A DNA stretch of 64,000 nt from Planctomycetota bacterium (GCA_027493525.1 JAOSKN010000003.1:558001-622000), one strand, 5' to 3'. Numbered from the stretch's first letter, positions 42,714 to 51,787 are shown. Numbers and translations: made by a program. The notes: a model not told the origin generated them from the sequence alone.

Positions 42714-45700
42714 ATGCCCGTCTTCGAACCCGTCGATACGTCGCTGAAGTTCCCGGAAGCCGAGGCGAAGATCGCGGCGCTCTGGAAGGACCAGGACGTC
42801 TTTCAGCAGTCGCTGAAGCTCCGCGAGGGCCGCCCCACGTGGGTCTTCTATGAAGGCCCGCCCACCGCCAACGGCCGCCCGCACCCCGGCCACGTGCTCA
42901 CCCGCGTCGTGAAGGACCTCTTTCCCCGCTACAAGACCATGCGCGGCTTCCGCGTGCCCCGCAAGGCCGGCTGGGACACCCACGGGCTGCCCGTCGAGAT
43001 CGAGGTCGAGAAGGAACTGGGGCTCAGCGGCAAGGGCGACATCGAGAAGTACGGCGTCATCCCCTTCGTCCGCAAGTGCATGGAGTCCGTCTTCAAGTAC
43101 ACGGCCGATTGGGAGAACCTCACCGAGAAGATCGGCTTCTGGATCGACCTCAAGGACGCCTACGTCACCTACCACCAGAGCTATGTCGAGAGCGTCTGGT
43201 GGTCGCTGAAGAAACTCTTCGAGAAGGACCTGCTCTACAAGGGCCACAAGGTCCTGCCCTGCTGCCCGCGTTGCCAGACGGCGCTCTCCAGCCATGAGGT
43301 CGGCCTGGGCTACAAGGACGTCGAGGACCCCTCGGTCTTCGTCACCTTCCGCGCCGAGGACTGGGAGGCCTCGAAGACGAGCTTCCTCGCCTGGACGACG
43401 ACGCCCTGGACGCTCCCCAGCAACGCGGGGCTCGCGGTGAAGGCCGACACCGAGTATGCGCACGTCAAGGTCGGCGACGAGACGCTGATCATGGCCGCCG
43501 CGCTGGTCGAACCGGTCATGGGCAAGCTGAAGCACGAGGTCGTCAAGTCCGAGCCCGGCAGCGCGCTCGTCGGCCGGCGTTACCTGCCGCTCTTCGACTG
43601 GTGGAAAGGCGCGCCGGGCGAGCGCGAGAAGGCCTGGAAGGTCTGCGCCGCCGAGTTCGTCACGCTCGACACCGGCGCCGGGATCGTCCACATCGCGCCG
43701 GCTTACGGAGCCGACGACTATGCGCTGGGACAGCGCGAAGGGCTGCCGGTCATCCATCTCGTCGGGCCCGACGGGCGTCTGAAGCCCGACTGCGGCGCTT
43801 TCGCCGGCGCATACTTCAAGGACGCCGACAAGGACCTGATCAAGGACCTGCGCGACCGCGGGCTGCTCCTCAAACGCGAGAACTACAAGCACCCCTACCC
43901 GCACTGCTGGCGCTGCGACGCCGCGCTGATCCTGTACGCGCGCGAGGGCTGGTTCATCCGCACCACCCGCGAGATCGGCCGCGTCATCGAGAACAACAAG
44001 AAGATCCAGTGGCTGCCCGAGCACATCCGCGACGGGCGCTTCGGGAACTTCCTCGAGACCAACATCGACTGGGCGCTCAGCCGCGAGCGCTACTGGGGCA
44101 CCCCGCTGCCGATCTGGGTCAGCGAGGACGGCGCGCACATGGAGGCCGTCGAGAGCCTGAAGGACCTCGCCGGCAAGCCCGGCGTCGAGGGGCTCGACGC
44201 CTTCGAGAAGGCCCAGGCCGCGGACCCGGGGCTTAACACCCACCTGCGCGTCCACAAGCCCTGGATCGACGCGGTGACGTATCTGGCGCCCGACGGCAAG
44301 CAGCGCATGAAGCGCACGCCGGAGGTGATCGACTGCTGGTACGACAGCGGCGCGATGCCCTTCGCGCAATGGGGTTATCCTCACGCCCAGGGCTCGCTGG
44401 ACCAATTCACGCAGGCCTTCCCCGCGGACTTCATCAGCGAGGCCATCGACCAGACCCGCGGCTGGTTCTACTCGCTGCTCGCCGAATCGACGCTCCTCTT
44501 CGACAGCGCGCCGCCCCCGCATCCGTTCAAAACCTGCGTGGTGCTGGGCCACGTCTGCGACGAGAAGGGCGAGAAGATGTCCAAGTCGAAGGGCAACTAC
44601 ATCGACCCCTTCGGGATTCTCGCCGAAGAAGGCGCCGACGCGCTGCGCTGGTTCTTCTACTCCTCGAACCATCCGTGGACCTCCAGCCGTTTCAGCCGCG
44701 GCAACGTTCGCGAAGCGCAGAAGGAGTTCCTGCTCAAGCTGCGCAACGTCTACTCCTTCTTCGTGATCTACGCGAACATCGACGGCTTCGATCCATCCGG
44801 CGGGCGCGGGCCGGACTTCCAGCGCTACCGCCGCGGCGGACGCCCGCTCCCCGAGCGCGGCCAGCTCGACCGCTGGATCCTCAGCGAACTGCACCAGACC
44901 ACCAGCGGCGTCCGGCAGCGGCTCGACGACTACGACATCTACGGCTCCGCGCAGCAGCTCAACGCCTTCTGCGAGAGCCTCAGCAACTGGTACCTGCAGC
45001 GCTCCCGCGAGCGTTTCTGGCGGCCGTGGCGCGGCGAGGATCGGTTGCACGACGACGACAAGGACAAACTCGACGCCTACTGGACGCTCTTCGAGTGCCT
45101 CGTCAATTTCGCCAAGCTGATCGCGCCGTTCGTGCCCTTCACCGCGGACGAACTCTGGCAGAACCTCGTGCGGCGCCCGCTGGGCAACGCCGGCGCCCCG
45201 GTTCCCAAGCCCAGCGACTCCGGCGCGACGGTCGTGAACCTCGACAAGTTCGCGAGGGTGCCCGAGAGCGTGCACCTGGCCGACTACCCCACCGCCGACC
45301 CGCAGGCCGTGGACTGCGCGCTGGGCGAGGAGATGGCGCTGGTCCGCGAGATCGTCAGCCTCGGCCGCAACGTCCGCGCCGCGCAGAAGCTGAAGGTGCG
45401 CCTGCCGCTCGCCAAGGTCGTCCTGGTCCTCGCCGACGCCGAGAAGACCGACATCGTCCGCGGCCACGAGGAAGTGCTTAGGGAAGCGCTGAACGTCAAG
45501 CAGGTCGAGTTCGCGCGCATGGCCGAACAGTACGTCAGCTATAAGGTCCAGCCGAACTTCAAGCTGATCGGCGCGAAGTACCGCGACCTGGTGCCCAAGA
45601 TCAAGCAGGCGCTTAAGGATGCCAACGCCTCGCACCTGAAGGGCAAGTTCGACAGCGACGGTTGCTGTGTGCTCCGCGTCGACCAGAAGGACGTCCTGCT

Positions 45701-46067
45701 CAATCAGGAAGAGGTCGAGATCACGATCCAGGCCAAGGAAGGCTACGCCGCCGCGGGAGGCCGCGGCGCCGTGGTGGTCCTCGATACGCACCTCACGCCC
45801 GAACTGGAAGCCGAGGGCTTCGCGCGCGAACTCGTCAACCGCATCCAGAATGCGCGCAAGGATCTCGACCTCAAGTACGAGCAGCGCATCAACCTCGCCG
45901 TGAAGGGCTCGCCGCGCATGGAAGAGGTCGCGCGCGCCTTCGGCGAGTACATCCGCCGCGAGACGCTCGCCACGGAACTGCGCGTGGGCGAGATGCCGGA
46001 AGGTTGGCGGACCTTCGACGTGGACGCGGAGAAGGAAATCGGCACGCTGGGGCTGCTGGCGGAGTAG
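42714..46067 (+). CDS. ileS: Isoleucyl-tRNA synthetase, eukaryote-like (type 2)
   Basis: Class I aminoacyl-tRNA synthetase charging tRNA-Ile (EC 6.1.1.5). 1,117 aa, longer than the ~930 aa of type 1 enzymes. HIGH motif variant HPGH at about residue 57 (PTANGRPHPGH), GWDTHGLPVE (type 1 usually has GWDCHGLP), and KMSKSKGN at about 621. A CP1 editing domain (about 190-400) includes TTPWTLPSN. The C-terminal anticodon-binding part has the long extension of type 2. Type 2 IleRSs are often mupirocin-tolerant; that is family knowledge, not read from this sequence. AAGGA precedes ATG. The leader above may attenuate it. Confidence 0.95.
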   Translation: MPVFEPVDTSLKFPEAEAKIAALWKDQDVFQQSLKLREGRPTWVFYEGPPTANGRPHPGHVLTRVVKDLFPRYKTMRGFRVPRKAGWDTHGLPVEIEVEKELGLSGKGDIEKYGVIPFVRKCMESVFKYTADWENLTEKIGFWIDLKDAYVTYHQSYVESVWWSLKKLFEKDLLYKGHKVLPCCPRCQTALSSHEVGLGYKDVEDPSVFVTFRAEDWEASKTSFLAWTTTPWTLPSNAGLAVKADTEYAHVKVGDETLIMAAALVEPVMGKLKHEVVKSEPGSALVGRRYLPLFDWWKGAPGEREKAWKVCAAEFVTLDTGAGIVHIAPAYGADDYALGQREGLPVIHLVGPDGRLKPDCGAFAGAYFKDADKDLIKDLRDRGLLLKRENYKHPYPHCWRCDAALILYAREGWFIRTTREIGRVIENNKKIQWLPEHIRDGRFGNFLETNIDWALSRERYWGTPLPIWVSEDGAHMEAVESLKDLAGKPGVEGLDAFEKAQAADPGLNTHLRVHKPWIDAVTYLAPDGKQRMKRTPEVIDCWYDSGAMPFAQWGYPHAQGSLDQFTQAFPADFISEAIDQTRGWFYSLLAESTLLFDSAPPPHPFKTCVVLGHVCDEKGEKMSKSKGNYIDPFGILAEEGADALRWFFYSSNHPWTSSRFSRGNVREAQKEFLLKLRNVYSFFVIYANIDGFDPSGGRGPDFQRYRRGGRPLPERGQLDRWILSELHQTTSGVRQRLDDYDIYGSAQQLNAFCESLSNWYLQRSRERFWRPWRGEDRLHDDDKDKLDAYWTLFECLVNFAKLIAPFVPFTADELWQNLVRRPLGNAGAPVPKPSDSGATVVNLDKFARVPESVHLADYPTADPQAVDCALGEEMALVREIVSLGRNVRAAQKLKVRLPLAKVVLVLADAEKTDIVRGHEEVLREALNVKQVEFARMAEQYVSYKVQPNFKLIGAKYRDLVPKIKQALKDANASHLKGKFDSDGCCVLRVDQKDVLLNQEEVEITIQAKEGYAAAGGRGAVVVLDTHLTPELEAEGFARELVNRIQNARKDLDLKYEQRINLAVKGSPRMEEVARAFGEYIRRETLATELRVGEMPEGWRTFDVDAEKEIGTLGLLAE

Positions 46068-46072
46068 GGGAT

Positions 46073-46402
46073 TCAGGCGGCCCTGGTCGCCTTGCGGCCT
46101 ACGGCGCGCCCCACGTCGCGACGTGTGGCCCCTAATGCCAGCAAGGCGCGTACGAGCAGGTCGATGGATACGTTGAAATCGGCTGCTTCCATCTTGGCGA
46201 CTCGGGACTGGCTCGATCCGATTCGGTGCGCCAGATCCTGTTGGCTCAGTTTCATTGCGGCGCGTCGCTGTCGTAGGCTGCGAGACAAGGCAAACTTCAT
46301 TTCAAGGAGTGTCGCTTCTTCGCGACTCAAGCCCAGAAAGTCCCGAGTAGATCCTACGCTCCAGCCGGCGCGCCGAAGTCGAGCTTTTTTCTTATTGTTC
46401 AT
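46073..46402 (-). CDS. XRE-family antitoxin (HigA-like)
   Basis: 109 aa. A helix-turn-helix of the XRE type occupies about 45-100 (RQRRAAMKLSQQDLAHRIGSSQSRVAKMEAAD), with a basic N terminus (NNKKKARLRR). It lies 3 nt downstream of the toxin gene, the toxin-first order typical of HigBA. In such systems the antitoxin binds the toxin and represses the promoter at palindromic operators; a perfect palindrome is present upstream of the toxin. Confidence 0.85.
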   Translation of the reverse strand: MNNKKKARLRRAGWSVGSTRDFLGLSREEATLLEMKFALSRSLRQRRAAMKLSQQDLAHRIGSSQSRVAKMEAADFNVSIDLLVRALLALGATRRDVGRAVGRKATRAA

Positions 46403-46405
46403 GAT

Positions 46406-46747
46406 TCAGCCCCTGGACAACCCATCTAGGTTTTTCAGCCTTGAGATGCACCGCTTCAGCACCTCCTTGGGCAGTTTTTGCGTCTTTTTCGCAAAGACCT
46501 CCACGATCACGATTGCGTCCTCATCGACACGATAAAGGATGCGCCAATTCCGGGCCTCGTCCCGAATGCGAAGTTCATGGCAGCGTGGTCCGATCGAGGG
46601 CAGGGGTCTTGAGTGCGGCATTCCGAGATGCTCGCCATCTTGCAGCCGGCGCAACAGCATGCCCGCTTCCAATCGAGCCCTACGCGAAAATGGCGGCGTC
46701 TTGACCTGGCCCTCAAGCCAAAGTAAAGGCTTCTCGCGCCCGTTCAT
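46406..46747 (-). CDS. HigB/RelE-like toxin (phage Gp49-like)
   Basis: 113 aa from ATG 46747. It contains RRARLEAGMLLRRLQDGEHLGMPHSRPL, then CHELRIRDEARNWRILYRVDEDAIVIVEVFAKKTQKLP, which fits the Gp49-like HigB (RelE superfamily) fold. In that family the toxin cleaves mRNA at the ribosome; activity here is inferred. An in-frame ATG at 46765 would lie inside the operator palindrome, and 46747 sits 6 nt behind a -10 box, so 46747 is preferred. Confidence 0.85.
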   Translation of the reverse strand: MNGREKPLLWLEGQVKTPPFSRRARLEAGMLLRRLQDGEHLGMPHSRPLPSIGPRCHELRIRDEARNWRILYRVDEDAIVIVEVFAKKTQKLPKEVLKRCISRLKNLDGLSRG

Positions 46748-46782
46748 TCGATGGGTATATGTCATTTATGACATATGTGCAA
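46748..46782 (-). promoter_or_regulatory. Toxin-antitoxin promoter with perfect palindromic operator
   Basis: Minus strand: TTGCAC (46777-46782), a 17-nt spacer, then TATACC (46754-46759), and 6 nt to ATG 46747. The spacer holds ATATGTCAT and ATGACATAT, perfect 9-bp arms separated by 2 nt (46757-46776). Repressor binding there would block RNA polymerase. Confidence 0.7.
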
Positions 46783-47025
46783 GAGGCATCGAAGGATTTT
46801 CCCGTTGGCGACCGCAATCCCCGTTCGTTTCTCGATTGCGTTGGTTCTCGGCACATGGAGAATGGTGTCATTCATGCCAAACCTTCAGAGACGTATAAGG
46901 TGCCTTCAGATGTCTGAATCGCAACGAAGTCCGAAGCCGGCTATTGCCTGCACGTGCCGCCGCTCGAGTGCCTCGCGGTCGTGGTCGCCGAGGTCGTATA
47001 GCATCCCGCAGTCGGATGGGAATGG

Positions 47026-47823
47026 ATGACGGGCATGCGCATCCCCATCGTCATGTGCCACGGCGTCAGCGCGAAGCTGACGCCCGAGCGGCTGGAGCGG
47101 TACTTCGGCATCGCCGCGGATCTCGGCTTCGAGTCCATCGGCTACGAGCGGCTCGCCGCGTGGCGCGCGGGCGGGGGCGCGCTGCCGCCCAAGCCGATCT
47201 TCTTCGACTTCGACCATCCCGTCCGCTCGCTCCATACCCACCTCCTGCCGCTGATGAAGCGCTTCGGCTTTAAGGGCAATCTCTTTGTCAACACGCTGCC
47301 CATGGAGAAGCTCTACGCCAACGGCGGCCACCGCGCGCCGGATCGCGAATGGATGACCTGGGAGGAACTCGGCGAACTGAAGGCCGCGGAGTGGGGTATC
47401 GGCGCGCATACGCACACGCATCCAAACCTCTCCATACTCAGTCGCGAGGACCCCACCGGCGAAAGGCTGCGCTGGGAGTTCGAAACCAACGACGCCATCC
47501 TGAAGCAGGAACTCGGCGTGCAGCCCAAGGATTTCGCCTTCACGGGGACTTCCTGGAGTCGCGCCGCCGAGGACGAGGTCCGCAAGCGTTACCGCTTCGG
47601 GCGGCTCTGGATTATCGGCGCGACCTACGAGGCCGACGGCGGCTCGATTCGGTACGCCGATCTGGCCGGCGTGCCGGGACCTGACGAGCCCGACGGCGGC
47701 CCGCCGCTCGCCGCGCGTTACATCACGAAGGCTCTCGACGCATACCGCCTGCCTTCGATGGAACTGGAAAAACTGATCTTCGAATACGAAGCCTACAGAA
47801 GATATTTGGAAGGCGCATCATAA
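47026..47823 (+). CDS. NodB-like polysaccharide deacetylase (CE4), divergent catalytic motif
   Basis: 265 aa. The barrel is recognisable: PIFFDFDHPVRSLHTHLLPLMKRFGFKGNLFV in place of the usual TFDDG motif 1, GIGAHTHTHPNLS with the His zinc ligands, and a FAFTGTSWS late strand. The DD pair of motif 1 is rearranged to FDFD, so catalytic competence is uncertain. No signal peptide. Start ATG 47026 or 47035; no strong ribosome-binding site. Confidence 0.75.
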   Translation: MTGMRIPIVMCHGVSAKLTPERLERYFGIAADLGFESIGYERLAAWRAGGGALPPKPIFFDFDHPVRSLHTHLLPLMKRFGFKGNLFVNTLPMEKLYANGGHRAPDREWMTWEELGELKAAEWGIGAHTHTHPNLSILSREDPTGERLRWEFETNDAILKQELGVQPKDFAFTGTSWSRAAEDEVRKRYRFGRLWIIGATYEADGGSIRYADLAGVPGPDEPDGGPPLAARYITKALDAYRLPSMELEKLIFEYEAYRRYLEGAS

Positions 47824-47895
47824 GCACCCGTTCACGGATAAGTCCGCGTCTTGCACTTACGCCGCCGCACACCGCCTTTGCTCATTTCCTCAGCT

Positions 47896-47923
47896 CTCGG
47901 AACTCGGAACTCGGAACTCTTGA
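47896..47923. repeat. Heptamer tandem array F (ctcggaa-type)
   Basis: Three perfect ctcggaa units and a diverged ctcttga end directly at the HlyD-gene stop codon (47924). Confidence 0.7.
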
Positions 47924-49096
47924 CTACTCCTCCGACACGTACACGTCCACCTGCTGGCCCACGTAAAGCCCCTGGGCGGGCGCGGTGAGCTTGTAGATCG
48001 CCTGCAGGACGCGCGTATCGACCAACTCGGTCTGGCTGTTGGTGAGCGCCTTCTTCGGCACCACGAACGGCTCGGTGCGGACGAATGCCAGTTCGAGCGG
48101 CTCGCGGCGCGCGCCCTTCAGGAAGGCGGTCGCCGGCGCGCCGGGCTTGAAGCGCGGCAGGTCGTACTCGTCTAAGTCCACGCGAATGTGGAGTTCATCG
48201 AGCCGGCCCAGCACGAGGGTGGCGTCTTCGGCGCGCGTGGCCCCGGCGGGTGCGAACTCGCCTTCGCGCAGATTCACGCGCAGGACGGTGGCTTCCAGCG
48301 GCGCGCGGACGGTGCGCCGTTCGATCTCCACCTCGGTCTTCGCCAGTTGGGCGCGCGCCTGGCCGGCGGCGGCTTCGGCTTTGGCCACGTCCGGCGCCCA
48401 CGCGCCGGCGCGGAAAAGATCCAGGTCGGCCTGCGCCTTGGATGCCAGCGCGCGCAGGCCCTCAAGCTGCTGGATGGATACGCGGACGGCTTCCTTCGAA
48501 GACTCGAGCTGCGCCTCGCCGACCTTCACGGCGTAGCGCGCGCGCTCCAGGTCTTCCATGGGCCACGCGCCGCCCGAGACGGCCTGCTCCAGCCGTTCCT
48601 GACGCGCTTGGAGATCCTTCAGGCTCCATTCCTTTTCGCCCACGCGCTGGCGCGTCTCGGCCAGCGCGGCCTCAGCCTGCGCCACGTCGGCCCGCGCTTT
48701 GCCGAGCGCCGCGGTCAGCAGCGGCTCGTCCTCGGAGCGCCGGTAGGCCGCCACGCGCGCGCGTTCGGCCTCCGCCGAGGCCAGCGCCGCGCGCTGAACC
48801 TCGCGGTCCGCTTCCAGCCCGCGCGTGTCGAGCTTGAAGAGCGGGTCGCCCGCCTTCACCGCCTGGCCTTCGGTCACGAAGACCTTCAGCACCAGACCGG
48901 CCTCGGGCGCGCCCACGATCACGTTCTCGCTGCGCGGCTCGATCAGGCCCGCCCCCGCGATGCCGCGCGCGTAGGGATTCCGCGCCACCTCGCCGGGCAG
49001 TTCCGGGATCGACTTGGCCTCGACGCTGCGCCGGGCATGCGAGATGCCGAAGATCGCGCCGAGCACCGCCAGCGCCACGACTCCCCATTTCCACAT
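47924..49096 (-). CDS. HlyD-family periplasmic adaptor (membrane fusion protein)
   Basis: 390 aa. One N-terminal TM (about 3-22), then a biotinyl-lipoyl-like half (GLIEPRSENVIVGAPEAGLVLKVFVTEGQAVKAGDPLFKLD, about 50-95). A long alpha-helical hairpin, rich in Ala/Arg/Glu (about 100-250), carries the coiled coils that reach an outer-membrane channel. The returning lipoyl half (VRAPLEATVLRVNLREGEFAPAG) and a beta barrel follow. It probably works with the FtsX-type permease and ATPase just upstream as a DevBCA-type exporter. AAAGGAG precedes the ATG. Confidence 0.9.
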   Translation of the reverse strand: MWKWGVVALAVLGAIFGISHARRSVEAKSIPELPGEVARNPYARGIAGAGLIEPRSENVIVGAPEAGLVLKVFVTEGQAVKAGDPLFKLDTRGLEADREVQRAALASAEAERARVAAYRRSEDEPLLTAALGKARADVAQAEAALAETRQRVGEKEWSLKDLQARQERLEQAVSGGAWPMEDLERARYAVKVGEAQLESSKEAVRVSIQQLEGLRALASKAQADLDLFRAGAWAPDVAKAEAAAGQARAQLAKTEVEIERRTVRAPLEATVLRVNLREGEFAPAGATRAEDATLVLGRLDELHIRVDLDEYDLPRFKPGAPATAFLKGARREPLELAFVRTEPFVVPKKALTNSQTELVDTRVLQAIYKLTAPAQGLYVGQQVDVYVSEE

Positions 49097-49115
49097 GACC
49101 TGCTCCTTTCTTCCT

Positions 49116-49874
49116 TCAGCCCAGCGCCGCGGGCGCGATCGCGCGCACCGAAGCGGACTGCGGGGCGTCCTGCATCGACTCGACGACTCCGTCGCGCATC
49201 TGCGCGATCCGGTCGCCGTACTTGAAGATGCGCTGGTCGTGGGTCACCACGATCGTGCAGCGTTCCGATTGCAGCGCGTTCGAGCGCAGGATCTCCATCA
49301 CCTGCGCGCCGGTCTCGCCGTCCAGCGAAGCCGTCGGCTCGTCGCAGATCAGCAGCTTCGGGTCGCCGACCAGGGCCCGCGCGATCGCCACTCGCTGCTG
49401 CTGCCCGCCCGAGAGCTTCCCCGGGCGCTCCGTCAGGCGGTTGCCCAGGCCGACCTTCTCCAGCATCGCGCCGGCGCGGTCGAGCGCCTGCTTCTGCGAG
49501 AGCCCGCGGATCAGCAGCGGGATCGCCGCGTTCTCCCGGATCGTCAGCGTCGGGATCAGGTTGAACTGCTGGAAGACGAACCCGACCTGTTCCTTGCGGA
49601 AGGCCGTCTTCTCCTCGGCGTTCAGCGCTTCCAGCGCCTGCCCCCACAGCTTCACGCTCCCCGCGTCCGGATCCAGCAGGCCCGCGATAAGCGTCAGCAG
49701 CGTCGTCTTGCCGCAGCCCGACGGTCCGACCAGGAGCAGGATTTCGCCGCCTCGCGCATGCAGGTCCACGCCGCGCAGCACCTCGATCCGCGTGCGGCCG
49801 GTGCTGAAGCCCTTGCGCAGGCCGGAGACGTCCACGGCCGTCCGCAGCGGGCTGGGCACGATCGTCGTTGTCAT
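49116..49874 (-). CDS. ABC exporter ATP-binding protein (MacB/LolD type)
   Basis: 252 aa. Walker A GPSGCGKTT, Q-loop in VGFVFQQFNLIPTLT, signature LSGGQQQR, Walker B LLICDEPTASLD and the H-loop His in VVTHDQ. Belongs to the MacB/LolD/DevA subgroup that pairs with FtsX-like permeases. The HlyD gene lies 19 nt downstream and the permease 52 nt upstream, making a tripartite unit. Confidence 0.93.
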   Translation of the reverse strand: MTTTIVPSPLRTAVDVSGLRKGFSTGRTRIEVLRGVDLHARGGEILLLVGPSGCGKTTLLTLIAGLLDPDAGSVKLWGQALEALNAEEKTAFRKEQVGFVFQQFNLIPTLTIRENAAIPLLIRGLSQKQALDRAGAMLEKVGLGNRLTERPGKLSGGQQQRVAIARALVGDPKLLICDEPTASLDGETGAQVMEILRSNALQSERCTIVVTHDQRIFKYGDRIAQMRDGVVESMQDAPQSASVRAIAPAALG

Positions 49875-49926
49875 CGCGCGTTCCTTTCTCGTCCCCTATC
49901 CCTCGGGCAGAGGGCAGGGTGAGGGC

Positions 49927-51051
49927 TTAGCGGAAGACCACCGCCGGCGGCACCGCCACCACCCGCCGCACGCTGATTCCTCCGGCCAGCAGCACCGTCA
50001 CCAGCGTGCCCAGGAAGGAGATGGCCAGGAGTTGCGGCGTGAGCAGGAACGCGACCACCGAACGGTCGGTGATGTTGTGCCCGAAGAGCGTCGCCGCGCC
50101 CACGCCCAGCCCCCAGCCCAGCACGCCCACCGCCAGCGCCTGGAGCAGGACCATCAGCACCAGGGTGCGGTTCGAGAGCCCCATCGCCTTCAGCGCCGCG
50201 AAGTGCCGCGAGTTCTCCATGATGAAGGTGAAGAACGTCTGCCCCGCCACCGCCGCGCCGACGATGAAGCCCAGCAGCACCGTCAGCCCGAAGTTGATCC
50301 CGATCCCCGTGTTCTTCAGGTAGAAGAAGACCGTGTCCCAGAAGAAGGTCTCGCGCGTCTTCGCGCCCAGCCCCGTCGCCGCGGCGATCCGCGCGGCCAC
50401 CTCGCCGTGGTCGTGCCCCGGCTTGACCTTGACCAGCACGAAGGTGAGCCGCTTGCGCGTGCCGGGGCTGTAGGCGAGCGCGCGCTGGTAGGTCGTGTAG
50501 ACCGTCGGCGTGCTCAGGAAGATGCGCGGGGCGCTCGCCAGGGCCACCACCCGCGCGCGCCGGTCGTTGATCTCGAGCGTCGTCCCGGTCCTGACCTGCT
50601 TGTAGATGTCCAGGTTCAGGTGGTCCCAGTAGACCGCGTCCGGTTCGGCGATCGCCTCCGGCCTGCCGTCTTCGAAACGGTCCGCCAGCCCCAGCCGCGC
50701 GGCGCGGTCCACCCCGACGATCTGCACGCTTGCGAAGGTGCGGTCCGGCATCTGCGCGGTGCCCATGCCGAAGAAGATCGGCTCGGCCCACTCGACGCCG
50801 TCCACGCCCCGCACGCGCTGCACCGCGGTGTCCTCGATCGCGCGCCGCTCGTCGAAGTACCGAGTCGCCCCGTCCATGACCCAGATGTCCGCCTGCGGGA
50901 CGGACTCCACCTGCGTCGCCGCGCGCCGCATCAGGCCCGTGAAAACCGAGCCCTGCTGCACGATCAGCGTCGTCGAGAAGGCCAGCCCCAGGACCAACGC
51001 CAGGTACTTGCCCGTATCGCCGGCCAGCATGCGCAAGGCGATCCGAAACAT
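49927..51051 (-). CDS. FtsX/DevC-like ABC permease
   Basis: 374 aa. TM1 (about 14-36, KYLALVLGLAFSTTLIV), a large periplasmic domain (about 40-240, GVDGVEWAEPIFFG), then three TMs in the C-terminal third (GINFGLTVLLGFIVGAAVAG, ALAVGVLGWGLGVGAATL, FLGTLVTVLLAGG). It matches the four-TM MacB/FtsX layout. It lies 3 nt downstream of the TetR gene, so it is in the same transcript as its regulator. Confidence 0.88.
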   Translation of the reverse strand: MFRIALRMLAGDTGKYLALVLGLAFSTTLIVQQGSVFTGLMRRAATQVESVPQADIWVMDGATRYFDERRAIEDTAVQRVRGVDGVEWAEPIFFGMGTAQMPDRTFASVQIVGVDRAARLGLADRFEDGRPEAIAEPDAVYWDHLNLDIYKQVRTGTTLEINDRRARVVALASAPRIFLSTPTVYTTYQRALAYSPGTRKRLTFVLVKVKPGHDHGEVAARIAAATGLGAKTRETFFWDTVFFYLKNTGIGINFGLTVLLGFIVGAAVAGQTFFTFIMENSRHFAALKAMGLSNRTLVLMVLLQALAVGVLGWGLGVGAATLFGHNITDRSVVAFLLTPQLLAISFLGTLVTVLLAGGISVRRVVAVPPAVVFR

Positions 51052-51054
51052 GCT

Positions 51055-51747
51055 TCACCGTCCTTCCTGGGCGCGCTCGTACTTCGCGCGCAGGGCCTTC
51101 AATCCGGGAATGCTCACCGCCGCGATCGCGTCGGCGAGTTGGTCGGGATCGGGGAGCAGGCCCTTCCGTTCCGGGAAGAGCCGTTCCACCACCGGACGGC
51201 AGTAATGGAAGAACAGGATCTGCCCCAGCACGCTGCCCATCGCGAAGCGCAGCGCCTGCTCCGGAAGGCCCGGGCCCAGCAGCGCGTTCAGGATCGCGAT
51301 CAACTGCTGTTGCTGCGGGCGAACCATCTTCTGGACCACGTCGTCGAGCGCCGGGCTGGGCTCGGCCATCTCACGCGCCATCATCCAGCTCAAGTACGAC
51401 TCCGGCCCGCCCCCGTAGATCCGCCGGCAGAACGCGCGGATGAACCCCGCCAGCCGCTCCTCGGGCGAGGCGCCTTCCGGCACGCCTCCGCTCGTCGGGT
51501 GCCGGTTCAGCATCGCCTGGTAGGTCTGCATCAACACTTCGCTGTAGAGCTTCTCCTTGTCGCCGAAGTGGTAGTTCACGGCCGCCACGTTCGCGTTCGC
51601 GCGCTGGCAAATGTCCCGAACCGTGGCCTTCCCGTACCCTTCTTTAGCGAAGATCTCCGTCGCCGCGTCGAGGATGCGCTGCCGGGTGTCGTAACTGGTG
51701 GTGGGGGGCGATTGGTGTCCATGGGTACATCCTTTCATTTCAAACAT
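51055..51747 (-). CDS. TetR/AcrR regulator, CerR-type C-terminal domain
   Basis: 230 aa at most. HTH: TRQRILDAATEIFAKEGYGKATVRDICQRANANVAAVNYHFGDKEKLY (about 20-67), with the TVRDI/VNYHF signature. The C-terminal domain (SYLSWMMAREMAEPSPALDDVVQKMVRP) resembles the DUF1956/CerR type, as in E. coli CecR, which controls an HlyD/ABC exporter; the same logic fits here. The start is ambiguous: ATG 51747 lies inside the operator dyad, ATG 51738 is the next in-frame choice. It is the first gene of the exporter operon. Confidence 0.88.
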   Translation of the reverse strand: MFEMKGCTHGHQSPPTTSYDTRQRILDAATEIFAKEGYGKATVRDICQRANANVAAVNYHFGDKEKLYSEVLMQTYQAMLNRHPTSGGVPEGASPEERLAGFIRAFCRRIYGGGPESYLSWMMAREMAEPSPALDDVVQKMVRPQQQQLIAILNALLGPGLPEQALRFAMGSVLGQILFFHYCRPVVERLFPERKGLLPDPDQLADAIAAVSIPGLKALRAKYERAQEGR

Positions 51748-51787
51748 GCGCTTGAATCAATATATTCAATCAGGTGTTTGAAGTCAA
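51739..51787 (-). promoter_or_regulatory. Nested-dyad operator and promoter of the TetR-exporter operon
   Basis: TTCAAAC (51739-51745), TTGAAT (51752-51757), ATTCAA (51764-51769) and GTTTGAA (51776-51782) form two perfect nested inverted repeats with equal 6-nt spacers. The minus-strand promoter TTGACT (51782-51787), 17 nt, TATATT (51759-51764) overlaps them, so binding would block transcription. Confidence 0.75.

Noticed and set aside
46906-47025. Minus-strand coding-like stretch (MLYDLGDHDREALERRHVQ) before the deacetylase
   Set aside because: It resembles a sulfatase tail for a few residues only, and upstream it becomes a shadow of the deacetylase gene; no start site or domain supports it.
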